From Jiulongibacter sediminis (GTDB taxonomy: Bacteria; Bacteroidota; Bacteroidia; Cytophagales; Spirosomataceae): a stretch of DNA of 64,000 nucleotides. The stretch lies in assembly GCF_001306455.1 (NCBI RefSeq), contig NZ_LGTQ01000012.1:1-64000 (forward strand), given 5' to 3'. The number at the start of each line of letters is the position of its first letter. Position 1 is the stretch's first letter. The position numbers and the translations under genes are program-made. This document shows positions 25,693-34,046 of the stretch, in pieces. Below the pieces are notes generated by a model. It was not told the DNA's origin and did no database searches. It saw only the letters and a list, made by a program, of their open reading frames with translations.

Positions 25693-26292
25693 TCACCTCA
25701 CCTCAACAAACCTTAACTCCTCCACCTCCCTTATCACCTCTTCCAACAGAGAAAGCCGTACCTCAATCGTCAGAATATACTGCGTGGTATAATCTTGCGA
25801 AATGATATTCAGTTCATGCTTTTTGATGATTCGCATGACGTCATTCATGTGAGCGATATCGAAAGATAATTGTAGCGTTTCATTGATGGTTTTTTCTTCC
25901 AACTTGGCTTCGGCCAAGGCCTCTTCAGTAGCGGTTTTGTAGGCATTGATTAGTCCGGGTACACCGAGTAAAGTCCCGCCGAAATAACGGACGACTACCA
26001 CAAATACATTCCGTAAGTTTTTTGACAGCAGTACATTGAGAATGGGCTTTCCGGCAGAACCGCTGGGTTCACCGTCGTCATTCGCCCTGAAATTGAGATC
26101 ATCGGTTCCTAAACGATAGGCGTAGCAGTGATGCCGGGCTTTGGGATGTTGCTTTTTGATTTCTTCCGAATAAAGCTTTACTTCTTCCTCATCTGTTACC
26201 GGAAAAGCATATCCGAAAAATTTGCTGCCTTTGTCTTTAAATAATCCTTCTGATGGTGCAGAAATCGTAAAATAGGTATCAGAAACAGACAT
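25693..26292 (-). CDS. YigZ/IMPACT family protein
   Basis: The 199-residue protein has the conserved N-terminal IMPACT domain: GSKFFGYAFPVTDEEE, HPKARHHCYAYRLG, RANDDGEPSGSAGKPIL and VVVVRYFGGTLLGVPGLI. A C-terminal domain of the EF-G domain-V type follows. Bacterial YigZ proteins are widespread; the eukaryotic relative IMPACT regulates Gcn1/Gcn2, but no firm bacterial function is established. It is separated from the barrel gene by 59 bp in the same direction, so co-transcription is possible but there is no functional link. It is divergent from glnS. Confidence 0.92.
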   Translation of the reverse strand: MSVSDTYFTISAPSEGLFKDKGSKFFGYAFPVTDEEEVKLYSEEIKKQHPKARHHCYAYRLGTDDLNFRANDDGEPSGSAGKPILNVLLSKNLRNVFVVVVRYFGGTLLGVPGLINAYKTATEEALAEAKLEEKTINETLQLSFDIAHMNDVMRIIKKHELNIISQDYTTQYILTIEVRLSLLEEVIREVEELRFVEVR

Positions 26293-26311
26293 GGTTTAAG
26301 GATTTCTTAAG

Positions 26312-26319
26312 TAATTTTG
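26312..26319 (+). promoter_or_regulatory. -7 promoter element for glnS
   Basis: TAATTTTG fits TAnnTTTG exactly, 38 bp before the glnS start. No clear -33 element is visible at the usual spacing. Confidence 0.4.
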
Positions 26320-26357
26320 ACGCCTTATAGATCGCAAGCTAAAATATATCGACCGGA

Positions 26358-28019
26358 ATGTCCATCAAAGAAGAAAAAGAACGCAGTCTACATTTTATTG
26401 AGGAAATTGTAGAGGCAGACCTGAAAGCCGGAAAACACGAGTCTATCCTGACACGTTTTCCGCCGGAGCCAAACGGTTATCTGCACATTGGCCACGCCAA
26501 ATCCATTGTTCTGAACTTCGGTCTTGCCCAAAAATATGGAGGAGCTACCAACTTGCGTTTTGATGACACCAACCCGGTTACAGAGGATACCGAGTATGTT
26601 GACTCCATCAAGAATGACGTTAAGTGGCTAGGCTACAACTGGGTTAACGAATTTTACGCCTCCGACTATTTCGACACCCTGTATGGGTATGCAGAAAAGC
26701 TAATCAATAAGGGATTGGCCTATGTAGACGAAAGCTCCTCTGAAGAAATGGCGGAGCAAAAAGGTACACCAACCGAGCCCGGCCGCAGAAACAAATTCAG
26801 CGAAAGAAGCATCGAAGAAAATCTTCGCATTTTTAGAGAAATGCGTGACGGTAAACATCCTGAAGGAAGCATGGTTTTGAGAGCCAAAATCGATATGAAG
26901 TCCTCAAACATGCTCATGCGTGACCCTATCATTTATCGTATCAAGTTTGCTCATCATCACCGCACTGGCGACAAATGGTGCATTTACCCGATGTATGACA
27001 TGGCCCACGGCCAGTCAGATTCCATCGAGAATATTACCCATTCAGTTTGTACGCTGGAGTTTGTACCGCACAGAGAACTCTACGACTGGTTTATTGATAA
27101 GTTGGAGATTTTCCCATCAAAACAATATGAGTTTGCCCGACTGAACCTCACTTATACCGTGATGAGTAAGCGAAAACTGAAGCTGCTGGTAGAAGAAGGC
27201 TTTGTCAGTGGCTGGGATGACCCACGCATGCCTACTATCTCCGGTTTGAGAAGAAGGGGGTACACACCGAAATCCATCAGAGATTTTTGTGATCGAATCG
27301 GCATCGCCAAAAGGGATAACCTTATTGACGTGAGCCTTTTGGAGTTTTTCATTCGCGACCACCTGAACAAAATAGCTGAACGCGTCATGGTGGTCACTGA
27401 CCCGCTCAAGGTTACCGTTACCAATGTACCTGAAGGACATATTGAGGAATGTATCATTGATAATAACCCTGAGGATGAAAACAGCGGATCTCGTTTAGTT
27501 CCATTTGATCGGGAGATTTACATTGAAAAAGAAGATTTTCTTGAAGACGCTCCTAAAAAGTTCTTTCGCCTGAAACCGGGTGGAGTGGTTCGTTTAAAGG
27601 GTGCTTATATTATTGAATGTGATGAGGTCATCAAAGATGAGAACGGAGAAGTCATTGAGCTGAAATGCCACTACATTGAAAATAGCAAAAGCGGACAGGA
27701 TACTTCAGGGGTTAGAACCAAAGGTGTTATTCATTGGGTGAGTCAAAAACACCATGTACCTGCAGAATTACGCGTCTATGACCGCCTTTTCAAAGAGGAA
27801 AATGTAAGTGCTTATGAAGGCGACTTCAAAGATTTGATCAATGAAAATTCTTTGGAAATTATAAAAGGCTATGCCGAGCCAAGTCTGAAAGAAGCTACTC
27901 AGGACAAAAAATACCAGTTCATGAGAAATGGCTATTATGTATTGGATGATAACTCAACGACTGAGAAACTGATCTTCAATAAAACGGTCGGGCTTAAAGA
28001 TAGTTGGAATAAGAAATAG
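26358..28019 (+). CDS. glnS: Glutaminyl-tRNA synthetase
   Basis: The 553-residue class I aminoacyl-tRNA synthetase has the HIGH motif at residues 43-46 (PEPNGYLHIGHAKS) and a KMSKS-type motif MSKRK. The binding segment NLRFDDTNP and the two C-terminal beta-barrel anticodon-binding domains are present. It charges tRNA-Gln with glutamine, so the organism need not rely on the GatCAB amidotransferase route for this tRNA. The length matches E. coli GlnS (554). It is a single gene preceded by a consensus -7 element, with a secreted small protein gene downstream. Confidence 0.97.
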   Translation: MSIKEEKERSLHFIEEIVEADLKAGKHESILTRFPPEPNGYLHIGHAKSIVLNFGLAQKYGGATNLRFDDTNPVTEDTEYVDSIKNDVKWLGYNWVNEFYASDYFDTLYGYAEKLINKGLAYVDESSSEEMAEQKGTPTEPGRRNKFSERSIEENLRIFREMRDGKHPEGSMVLRAKIDMKSSNMLMRDPIIYRIKFAHHHRTGDKWCIYPMYDMAHGQSDSIENITHSVCTLEFVPHRELYDWFIDKLEIFPSKQYEFARLNLTYTVMSKRKLKLLVEEGFVSGWDDPRMPTISGLRRRGYTPKSIRDFCDRIGIAKRDNLIDVSLLEFFIRDHLNKIAERVMVVTDPLKVTVTNVPEGHIEECIIDNNPEDENSGSRLVPFDREIYIEKEDFLEDAPKKFFRLKPGGVVRLKGAYIIECDEVIKDENGEVIELKCHYIENSKSGQDTSGVRTKGVIHWVSQKHHVPAELRVYDRLFKEENVSAYEGDFKDLINENSLEIIKGYAEPSLKEATQDKKYQFMRNGYYVLDDNSTTEKLIFNKTVGLKDSWNKK

Positions 28020-28102
28020 GGGCTGATAAGCTTTAAATTGTCGTAAGTGTAGGCAACCATTGCTTTTTTTTCGCCATCTTAAACAAAAAAATTAAACCTA
28101 TT

Positions 28103-28516
28103 ATGAAGAGAATCTTAAGTCTGGCCTTTATTATAATGGCCATATTTTCAGCATCAGCTGCCGAATTTGATTTTGATCAGAAGGAATTAAACGCCGAATT
28201 CAGCGAGTTAAATGCTCTTGAAAACCTTATAATCGAGCAAAATTTAACTGCTGAAGAAGTTTTGGAAGTCAGACCAGAACTAATGGAGAATATTAAACAT
28301 ACTTCTGCCGAAGCTTCAGTAACTCAAACAAACGGAGACATGCCGCTTCTAGGGCCTTTCTGGTGGGGTTGCTGTCTTGGAATTGTCGGTTTATTGATAG
28401 TTTACATTGTCACTGATAATGACAAGGGACAGGTAAAAAATGCACTTTGGGGTTGTCTTATCGGCACTGTTCTTTTTGGAAGCGTTTATGCCTTTAACCC
28501 TTTCGGTTGGTTCTAA
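28103..28516 (+). CDS. Small secreted/membrane protein with two C-terminal spans
   Basis: The 137-residue protein starts with a signal-like segment (MKRILSLAFIIMAIFSASA), then an acidic stretch. It ends with two hydrophobic spans around PFWWGCCLGIVGLLIVYIVTD and ALWGCLIGTVLFGSVYAF. The MPLLGPFWWGCC motif and the following DNDKGQVKNALWGC occur in a Bacteroidota family of unknown function as I recall it. It may sit in the inner membrane with the acidic part outside. A strong terminator follows directly. Its role is unknown. Confidence 0.7.
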   Translation: MKRILSLAFIIMAIFSASAAEFDFDQKELNAEFSELNALENLIIEQNLTAEEVLEVRPELMENIKHTSAEASVTQTNGDMPLLGPFWWGCCLGIVGLLIVYIVTDNDKGQVKNALWGCLIGTVLFGSVYAFNPFGWF

Positions 28517-28539
28517 TTTTACCTTTTGACTACATTTCA

Positions 28540-28576
28540 AAGCCGCTGATCTTTTTAGGTTTCAGCGGCTTTTTTA
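28540..28576 (+). terminator. Terminator of the small secreted protein gene
   Basis: AAGCCGCTGA (28540-28549) pairs with TCAGCGGCTT (28562-28571) around a 12-nt loop, followed by TTTTT. It is a clear intrinsic terminator. Confidence 0.85.
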
Positions 28577-28616
28577 TTGCTTAGCTTTGTAACACGATAA
28601 TTTCTACCCAAAATAC

Positions 28617-30659
28617 ATGCTGAAGCAATTTCTGACTTTCAATTTCCTTCTTCTTACTTCTCTTGGCCTTTTGGCTCAAACAGACAGTACCCAAAACCTC
28701 AATGAAGTGACGGTTAAAGCTTTTTCAAGCAACCGTAATATAACTGAGGTAGCCGCTCCAGTGCATGTAATAGACCAAAAAGAGATTGAGCGATTTGAAA
28801 ATGATGGCTTCATCAATGTCATCAATCAATACCCCGGAATCAGAATGGAAGAGCGTTCACCCGGTTCTTACCGGCTTTCCATTCGGGGGAGCTCGGTTCG
28901 TTCGCCTTTTGGAGTCAGAAATGTCAAAGTTTACTGGAATAATATCCCGCTAACCGATGCTGACGGCATCACTTATTTCAATCAGCTGGATATGAACAGT
29001 TTTCAGGGAATTGAGATATTGAGGGGCCCATCTGCGAGTATTTACGGGGCTGGTATTGGCGGAGTTATTCTATTGGACAGTAAAGCGGGGCAAACCGTTG
29101 AAAACAAAGGAAATAGTTTGAAAGTGAATTCTCTTTTCGGTTCTTTTAATACACAAAACCGTTCTGTTACCTTCACTTCTGCAAGCTCAAAAGTCAATAC
29201 TCTACTCAACTATTCTCATGCAGGAACCGACGGTTATCGTGACTATTCTCAAATGCGTAGAGATGCCTTTAATTTCAGAAGCAGCTTCTTTTTAAATGAT
29301 AAGCATACTATTCATCTTTTCAGTTTCTATGGTGACTTAAATTACCAAACTCCAGGGGGATTGAACCTCGAACAAAAAGAGGAGAATCCGAGATGGGCAC
29401 GTCAGGCTACGCGATTTACTCCAAGTTCAGAGGAGCAGAAAGCAGCCATTTACCAGAAACTTTTCACATTCGGTGTAAGTCAGGAGTTCAGAATTAGTCC
29501 GAAATTCAAAACAGAAATCTCACTTTTTGGTACAAGAGCAGATTTGAAGAACCCGTTCATCACCAATTTTGAAATAAGAGAACAACGTTCTGTCGGAATC
29601 CGAAATAATAATATCTGGCAACTCAGCGATGTCCTGAAAATGGTGGCAGGCCTGGAGTTTCAGCAGACCAATTCTTCTTATGACGTTTTTGATAATAATG
29701 GCGGGGTAACTGGGGACCAACAGTTTGCTGAGCAAATCAAAGCCAATCAAAGTACCTATTTCGCTCAATTTGAGGCCAGTCTGCCCTCTGATTTTTTCTT
29801 GACGGCAGGCTTGAGTTTGAACCAGCAACTCTATGATTATGATCGGGAAGGAGGTCTCAAAGTCAACCAAAACTCTGGAATTCCTTTGATGCCCCGAATT
29901 TCAGTTTTGAAAAAAATAGCCCCGGCTATCTCAGCCTTTGCAAGTGTTTCCGGAGGTTATTCACCACCAACTGCTCAGGAATTAGTTGCAAATTTTGAAT
30001 TACAAAACAGCAATATTTCTCCGTTGGAAGCAGAATCTGGTACCAACTATGAGGTAGGCATTAAAGGCCGAAAGCTACATTTTGGCTACGAAGTCAATGG
30101 TTATTTTCTCAAAATGAATGATGCCATTATCAGAAATGTAACCAATGAGGGTCGTGACTTCTTTAGTAATGCCGGTGAAAGCCTTCAAAAAGGGCTTGAA
30201 ATTCTGGGAACATTTGATCTACCTGTCTCAGCCGATTTAACTCTGGTTGGCCAGGCTGGCATTGATCTCAAAAGTTACGCTTACACTAACTTCAGCGACC
30301 GTGAATCTATTTTTGATGGAAATCTGATTCCATCTGTCCCAAAGCAAACTTATATGCTGACGGCAGATCTGAAACACAACGCAGGTTTTTATTTCAATAA
30401 TAATTTCACCTATCTCAGTGAAGTTCCACTCGATAATGCCAACACCGTTTTTGCCGATCCGTTTGCTCTTCTCAACTCCAGGTTGGGTTTCAAAAAAGAG
30501 TTTGACCGCTTCACTTTAGATTTGTTTGCCGGAGGCAATAACCTTCTCAATGCGGATTACAGTCTGGGAAATGACATCAACGCTTTCGGAAGCCGCTATT
30601 ATAATCCCTCCCCTACCCGAAACTGGAACGGAGGTGCGTCGTTTACTCTTCGTTTCTGA
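28617..30659 (+). CDS. TonB-dependent outer-membrane receptor
   Basis: The 680-residue protein has a signal peptide ending LLAQTDS and a plug domain with LNEVTVKAFSSN (TonB-box-like region), VINQYPGIRMEERSP, IRGSSVRSPFGVRNVKVY and LRGPSASIYGAGIGGVI. A long barrel ends in TRNWNGGASFTLRF, with the terminal Phe of outer-membrane proteins. Unlike the receptor at 18920 it lacks a carboxypeptidase-like N-terminal domain, so it is closer to siderophore or vitamin receptors. No ligand-specific gene adjoins it; two pirin genes follow in the same direction after an operator-like palindrome. Confidence 0.88.
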   Translation: MLKQFLTFNFLLLTSLGLLAQTDSTQNLNEVTVKAFSSNRNITEVAAPVHVIDQKEIERFENDGFINVINQYPGIRMEERSPGSYRLSIRGSSVRSPFGVRNVKVYWNNIPLTDADGITYFNQLDMNSFQGIEILRGPSASIYGAGIGGVILLDSKAGQTVENKGNSLKVNSLFGSFNTQNRSVTFTSASSKVNTLLNYSHAGTDGYRDYSQMRRDAFNFRSSFFLNDKHTIHLFSFYGDLNYQTPGGLNLEQKEENPRWARQATRFTPSSEEQKAAIYQKLFTFGVSQEFRISPKFKTEISLFGTRADLKNPFITNFEIREQRSVGIRNNNIWQLSDVLKMVAGLEFQQTNSSYDVFDNNGGVTGDQQFAEQIKANQSTYFAQFEASLPSDFFLTAGLSLNQQLYDYDREGGLKVNQNSGIPLMPRISVLKKIAPAISAFASVSGGYSPPTAQELVANFELQNSNISPLEAESGTNYEVGIKGRKLHFGYEVNGYFLKMNDAIIRNVTNEGRDFFSNAGESLQKGLEILGTFDLPVSADLTLVGQAGIDLKSYAYTNFSDRESIFDGNLIPSVPKQTYMLTADLKHNAGFYFNNNFTYLSEVPLDNANTVFADPFALLNSRLGFKKEFDRFTLDLFAGGNNLLNADYSLGNDINAFGSRYYNPSPTRNWNGGASFTLRF

Positions 30660-30674
30660 TGAACCAAAAACTAG

Positions 30675-30696
30675 AATATATGTTACTACATATATT
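30675..30696. promoter_or_regulatory. Perfect 22-bp palindrome before the pirin operon, candidate operator
   Basis: AATATATGT (30675-30683) and ACATATATT (30688-30696) form a perfect inverted repeat with a 4-bp spacer. They lie between the receptor stop codon and an AGGAG ribosome-binding site. The size and symmetry suit a dimeric repressor such as a MarR-like protein, but none is encoded next to it. Confidence 0.5.
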
Positions 30697-30710
30697 AATT
30701 TACAGGAGCA

Positions 30711-31427
30711 ATGACAAAAACCATATATAAAGGCAAAGATCGCGGTCACGCTAACCATGGGTGGCTAGATACTTATCATACGTTTAGTTTTGCGGGTTAC
30801 TACAATCCAGATAGAATTCATTTTGGAGCGTTGAGAGTACTTAACGACGACACCGTATCAGGCGGCATGGGTTTTGGCACTCACCCACATGACAATATGG
30901 AGATTGTTTCGATACCACTGGAGGGTGCACTGGAGCACAAAGACACTATGGGAAATACCACGGTGATTAAAAAAGGAGAAGTGCAAATCATGTCGGCTGG
31001 TACGGGTATCCAACATTCAGAAAAAAACCATTCATCTAAGGATACCGTCAAATTCCTCCAAATATGGGTATTCCCGGAAGAAAGAGGCCTGGAACCACGT
31101 TATGAACAAAAGCTTTTCAATGAAGATGATCGACTGAACCAATGGCAAACTGTTGTCTCTCCGATGGACTCAATTGACCCGGGAGTGAAGATTAACCAGA
31201 ATTCATGGTTTTCAATGACCAAACTGGAGGAAGGAAAATCTTTGACTTATCAATTGAAGAATAATAAAAATGGGGTTTTCATTTTCAACCTTTCCGGCTC
31301 AGCTAAAGTGGCCAATGAATTATTAGAAAATCGTGACGGAATTGGCATCAAAGACATCAACAACATTGAGATAAACGCCACCATTGATGCCGAATTATTG
31401 GTAATGGAAGTACCCATGTTTACATAA
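30711..31427 (+). CDS. Pirin-like protein (YhhW type)
   Basis: The 238-residue bicupin protein begins GKDRGHANHGWLDTYHTFSFAGYY. It carries the metal-binding cupin residues in GMGFGTHPHDNMEIVS and the later EKNHS segment, as in E. coli YhhW, which has quercetinase activity in vitro. The biological substrate of pirins is uncertain, and links to oxidative and redox stress are common. An AGGAG site precedes the ATG, which is unusual for a phylum that seldom uses strong SD sequences. A second pirin gene follows 11 bp later, so the two probably form an operon. Confidence 0.88.
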   Translation: MTKTIYKGKDRGHANHGWLDTYHTFSFAGYYNPDRIHFGALRVLNDDTVSGGMGFGTHPHDNMEIVSIPLEGALEHKDTMGNTTVIKKGEVQIMSAGTGIQHSEKNHSSKDTVKFLQIWVFPEERGLEPRYEQKLFNEDDRLNQWQTVVSPMDSIDPGVKINQNSWFSMTKLEEGKSLTYQLKNNKNGVFIFNLSGSAKVANELLENRDGIGIKDINNIEINATIDAELLVMEVPMFT

Positions 31428-31438
31428 ATTTGAATATC

Positions 31439-32293
31439 ATGACAGAGAGAAAAATAAAAAGAATCGTGAGTGCTGATCGCCAACGAATGGGCGAACACCA
31501 AATGTATCAACCATTACCAAATCATGATTTTGACAATATTGACCCGTTCTTACTGATTCATCATCATGGCCCGCATACATTTCAGGCTTATAATCAGGGG
31601 CTTCCTTTCGGGCCTCATCCACATCGTGGTTTTGAAACATTGACTTTCATTTATTCAGGGGAGGTTGAACATGCCGATAGTCAAGGTTTTAGGTCGGTGA
31701 TTAAACCGGGTGGTATACAGTGGATGACCGCAGGTAGAGGTATAGTCCACTCTGAAAATATGCCCGAACATATGAGGGAAAATGGTGGAGAATTGGAGAT
31801 TATCCAATTGTGGATGAATCTTCCAAAAAGACTAAAAATGACTCCGCCGAACTATCAAGGACTTCAGAAAAAGGATATTCCGGTAGTACTATCCAAGGAT
31901 TCCCTAATTGAGACTCAGGTTATTTCCGGCGAGCACAGTGAGGTAAAAGGTTCAGCTAAATCGCTGACGAACCTGACAATACTTAATGTAAAAGCACAAA
32001 AAGGTGGTCAGGAGACTTATACTTCAAAAGAGTCAGAGAGTGTTATGCTATATGTGCTTAATGGTGAAGTCAAAGTAAATGGCAAACTGATGATAGCACA
32101 CCAAATCGCAGAATTTACGGATAAAGATAGTTTGATAAATATCGAATCTTTAACAGCTAGTCGCTTTATACTTTGTGCCGGAGAACCTCTTAATGAGCCG
32201 GTGGCCGCTCAAGGCCCATTTGTCATGAATAGCACAACTGAAATCCTGCAAGCCATGCGGGATTATCAAATGGGAAAAATGGGAGTTATGTGA
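31439..32293 (+). CDS. Second pirin family protein
   Basis: The protein starts at ATG 31439 (MTERKIKRIVSADRQRMGEHQ); a TTG at 31430 would add three residues. At 284 residues it is longer than the first pirin. It has the typical N-terminal cupin with DPFLLIHHHGPHTF and PFGPHPHRGFETLTFIYSGEVEH, and IQWMTAGRGIVHSENMP at the end of the cupin. It belongs to the larger, eukaryote-like pirin branch (Pirin_C present), whereas the first copy is the YhhW branch. The two pirins are therefore not a recent duplication. Both may act in redox or flavonoid-type metal oxidation; that is inference. Confidence 0.88.
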   Translation: MTERKIKRIVSADRQRMGEHQMYQPLPNHDFDNIDPFLLIHHHGPHTFQAYNQGLPFGPHPHRGFETLTFIYSGEVEHADSQGFRSVIKPGGIQWMTAGRGIVHSENMPEHMRENGGELEIIQLWMNLPKRLKMTPPNYQGLQKKDIPVVLSKDSLIETQVISGEHSEVKGSAKSLTNLTILNVKAQKGGQETYTSKESESVMLYVLNGEVKVNGKLMIAHQIAEFTDKDSLINIESLTASRFILCAGEPLNEPVAAQGPFVMNSTTEILQAMRDYQMGKMGVM

Positions 32294-32328
32294 TGCTGAA
32301 TTTTGACTGGTTTCTATGTTCTTAATGA

Positions 32329-32367
32329 TTCAAGAAAGCTTATTCCTTCAGAATAAGCTTTCTTGAA
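32329..32367. terminator. 17-bp perfect stem-loop spanning the end of the T9SS protein gene
   Basis: TTCAAGAAAGCTTATTC (32329-32345) pairs with GAATAAGCTTTCTTGAA (32351-32367) around a 5-nt loop. The hairpin includes the final codons of the minus-strand T9SS protein gene and its stop, and separates it from the convergent pirin gene. There is no T run, so the termination mechanism is unproven. Confidence 0.6.
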
Positions 32368-33356
32368 ATTGTCTCGTTTACAGTATTTATCCTGAAGGTA
32401 TATATCCCTGGTTTGAGAGACTGACTAAACTGATTAACAGCTTGATTTCCTTCTTTTAGCGAAGTTACGGGAAAGACTCTTCCGTTAGAATCAATCAATT
32501 CAGATGCAAGAATATCTCCTGTAATACCATTCAAAACAAACTCCTTGTCAATCGCAGGATTTGGGAAAAGAACTAGTTCCTCTGACTTCCATTCCACAGC
32601 AAGAGCTTTTGAGAATTGAAAAGAGCCATTCAAATCTATTTGCTTCAATCTGTAATAGCTAGTTCCGTACAGGGGGTTGGAATCTTTAATTTCATATTTC
32701 AAAACTTCTGTTGAATTCTCAAAGGCCGATACCTCTGTTAAAGTTGTATAGAAACGGCCATCTTGGCTTCGTTGAACCAGAAACTTGTCACTCCCTAATT
32801 CTGCTTCAGTCTCCCAAACCACTTTTACGCCATCAAATTCTTTGTCCAGTTTAAACGTTTTTATCCTTACAGGAAATGGCCCCGAAGTTATCGGAATAGG
32901 AATCTCCCCACCTGTACAAATTCCACCTGAACTTGCCGCGGCATTGGTATATCCTGAATAGGTAGCAGTACCACCTGAGGCAGAACACGGGAAAGTAAAA
33001 TTGGCATCCGGGTAATTCGGCGGCGTGCTAGGCAATACATTTCCACCTCCTGCTCCAGAACAGTTGGATGCTGTAGACTCAGATACCAATATATTGGCAC
33101 CATCATAGGTGTAACACAGATATTTAGTAGTTCCACCCATTGTAAATGATAGTCTTACCAGTTTCGCTCTTTGCCCATTTGGAGGGACAACAATGGCTGT
33201 CGGAGTTAAGCTATAGTTGCAGGTTTCATTTGGAGCAGTACCTGTTTTTGTAAGATCAAGAGTTGTGTTATCGATCCTAACACATTGTCCATAAGCATCA
33301 ACGGAGATGCTGAAATATGACAACAAAGCAATAAAGACCAGTGTTCTTTTAAACAT
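32340..33356 (-). CDS. Secreted protein with T9SS type A sorting domain
   Basis: The 338-residue protein has a signal peptide (MFKRTLVFIALLSYFSISVDAYGQ), a Cys- and Gly-rich beta region, then a segment with EFDGVKVVWETEAELGSDKF and SYYRLKQIDLNGSFQFS. That segment is the fibronectin-like stretch preceding many sorting domains. The last 80 residues contain LVLFPNPAIDKEFVL and KPGIYTFRINTVNETISRKLILKE, the signature of the Por_Secre_tail (type A) CTD that targets cargo to the type IX system and is removed or anchored at the surface. The gene lies 88 bp downstream of the lasso-type precursor in the same direction. Its function is unknown. Confidence 0.88.
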   Translation of the reverse strand: MFKRTLVFIALLSYFSISVDAYGQCVRIDNTTLDLTKTGTAPNETCNYSLTPTAIVVPPNGQRAKLVRLSFTMGGTTKYLCYTYDGANILVSESTASNCSGAGGGNVLPSTPPNYPDANFTFPCSASGGTATYSGYTNAAASSGGICTGGEIPIPITSGPFPVRIKTFKLDKEFDGVKVVWETEAELGSDKFLVQRSQDGRFYTTLTEVSAFENSTEVLKYEIKDSNPLYGTSYYRLKQIDLNGSFQFSKALAVEWKSEELVLFPNPAIDKEFVLNGITGDILASELIDSNGRVFPVTSLKEGNQAVNQFSQSLKPGIYTFRINTVNETISRKLILKE

Positions 33357-33444
33357 TTTTGAGATTTTAGGAAGGAATAAAGTTGAATATTGAAGAGGAT
33401 CCGTACTGTTTAAGTCTTCGGAAGTATCCTAATAATATCTAATT

Positions 33445-33564
33445 CTATGGTTGAAACTGATTGGAGCCAAAGTCACTGACTGAACCTGTTTTAAGTGTGA
33501 TGGTTTTAACATTTCCCAGCTTTTTCAATTCTGGTTTAACGTACTTTTTTTTAGTTTTTTCCAT
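33445..33564 (-). CDS. RiPP precursor peptide with lasso-type leader, 39 residues
   Basis: ATG at 33562-33564 and TAG at 33445-33447 give 39 residues. The leader has Y8-x-x-P11-x-L13-x-x-x-G17 spacing, as in lasso-peptide leaders bound by the PqqD-like B1 protein, and a Thr just before the Gly27 start of the likely core. The core would be GSVSDFGSNQFQP. Its only acidic residue, Asp31, is at core position 5, whereas known lasso rings close at positions 7-9. The product may therefore not be a classic lasso. The gene precedes the T9SS protein gene in the same direction; no lasso cyclase, protease or transporter is visible in this window. It is below common ORF length limits. The leader match is visible; the function is inferred. 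Confidence 0.75.
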   Translation of the reverse strand: MEKTKKKYVKPELKKLGNVKTITLKTGSVSDFGSNQFQP

Positions 33565-33972
33565 TTTACTTTGAAGGATTTATTTAAAAAGGGGTAAAAG
33601 ATTAAAATGTGAACTCAGTCATTTTATCTGAAGACGTTTTCCGTTTTTCCACAGTTGTTGTTATCTGGATCCCTTGGGAAACAAAAAAAATCGGAGTACA
33701 TCATTTATAATATTGAGAAATAGAGGAGAGATGGATTACGTCGTGCTTTAATCGTTATGTTTTTGTTTGCCTTCATTTGTTGAAAAATTGCCGAAAAATC
33801 TGAACAACATCAACCCTGAATCAAATCTTTGACCTTAAATGGTATAGTGAAAAAAACAATTTAAATACCTCATAAAGTCTTTGGTCAAAGTTAGATACTT
33901 TCCTAATTATCTCAAAACTATTATTTAGACGCCTTCATTTGGTTTTAGTTACATAAATCTTCAGGAAAAGTT
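33565..33972. other. Non-coding stretch upstream of the RiPP gene
   Basis: No longer open frame is convincing here. A 6-codon frame at 33731-33751 (MDYVVL) follows a GAGGAG sequence, but nothing else supports it. The region is AT-rich and should hold the promoter of the precursor gene on the minus strand; I could not identify a clean TAnnTTTG element. Confidence 0.5.
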
Positions 33973-33980
33973 TAATTTTG
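33973..33980 (+). promoter_or_regulatory. -7 element for the TlpA-like gene
   Basis: TAATTTTG matches TAnnTTTG exactly, about 52-67 bp before the start codon candidates. No -33 TTTG lies at standard spacing. Confidence 0.35.
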
Positions 33981-34046
33981 GAACAAATCCACTTTTTATT
34001 CGTTAGTTAAGCAAGTCAGAAAAAGTACCCGATGCAAAATCTAGAA

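Noticed and set aside
33731-33751. Six-codon frame behind GAGGAG
   Set aside because: Too short to judge and not associated with a downstream gene at a leader-like distance.
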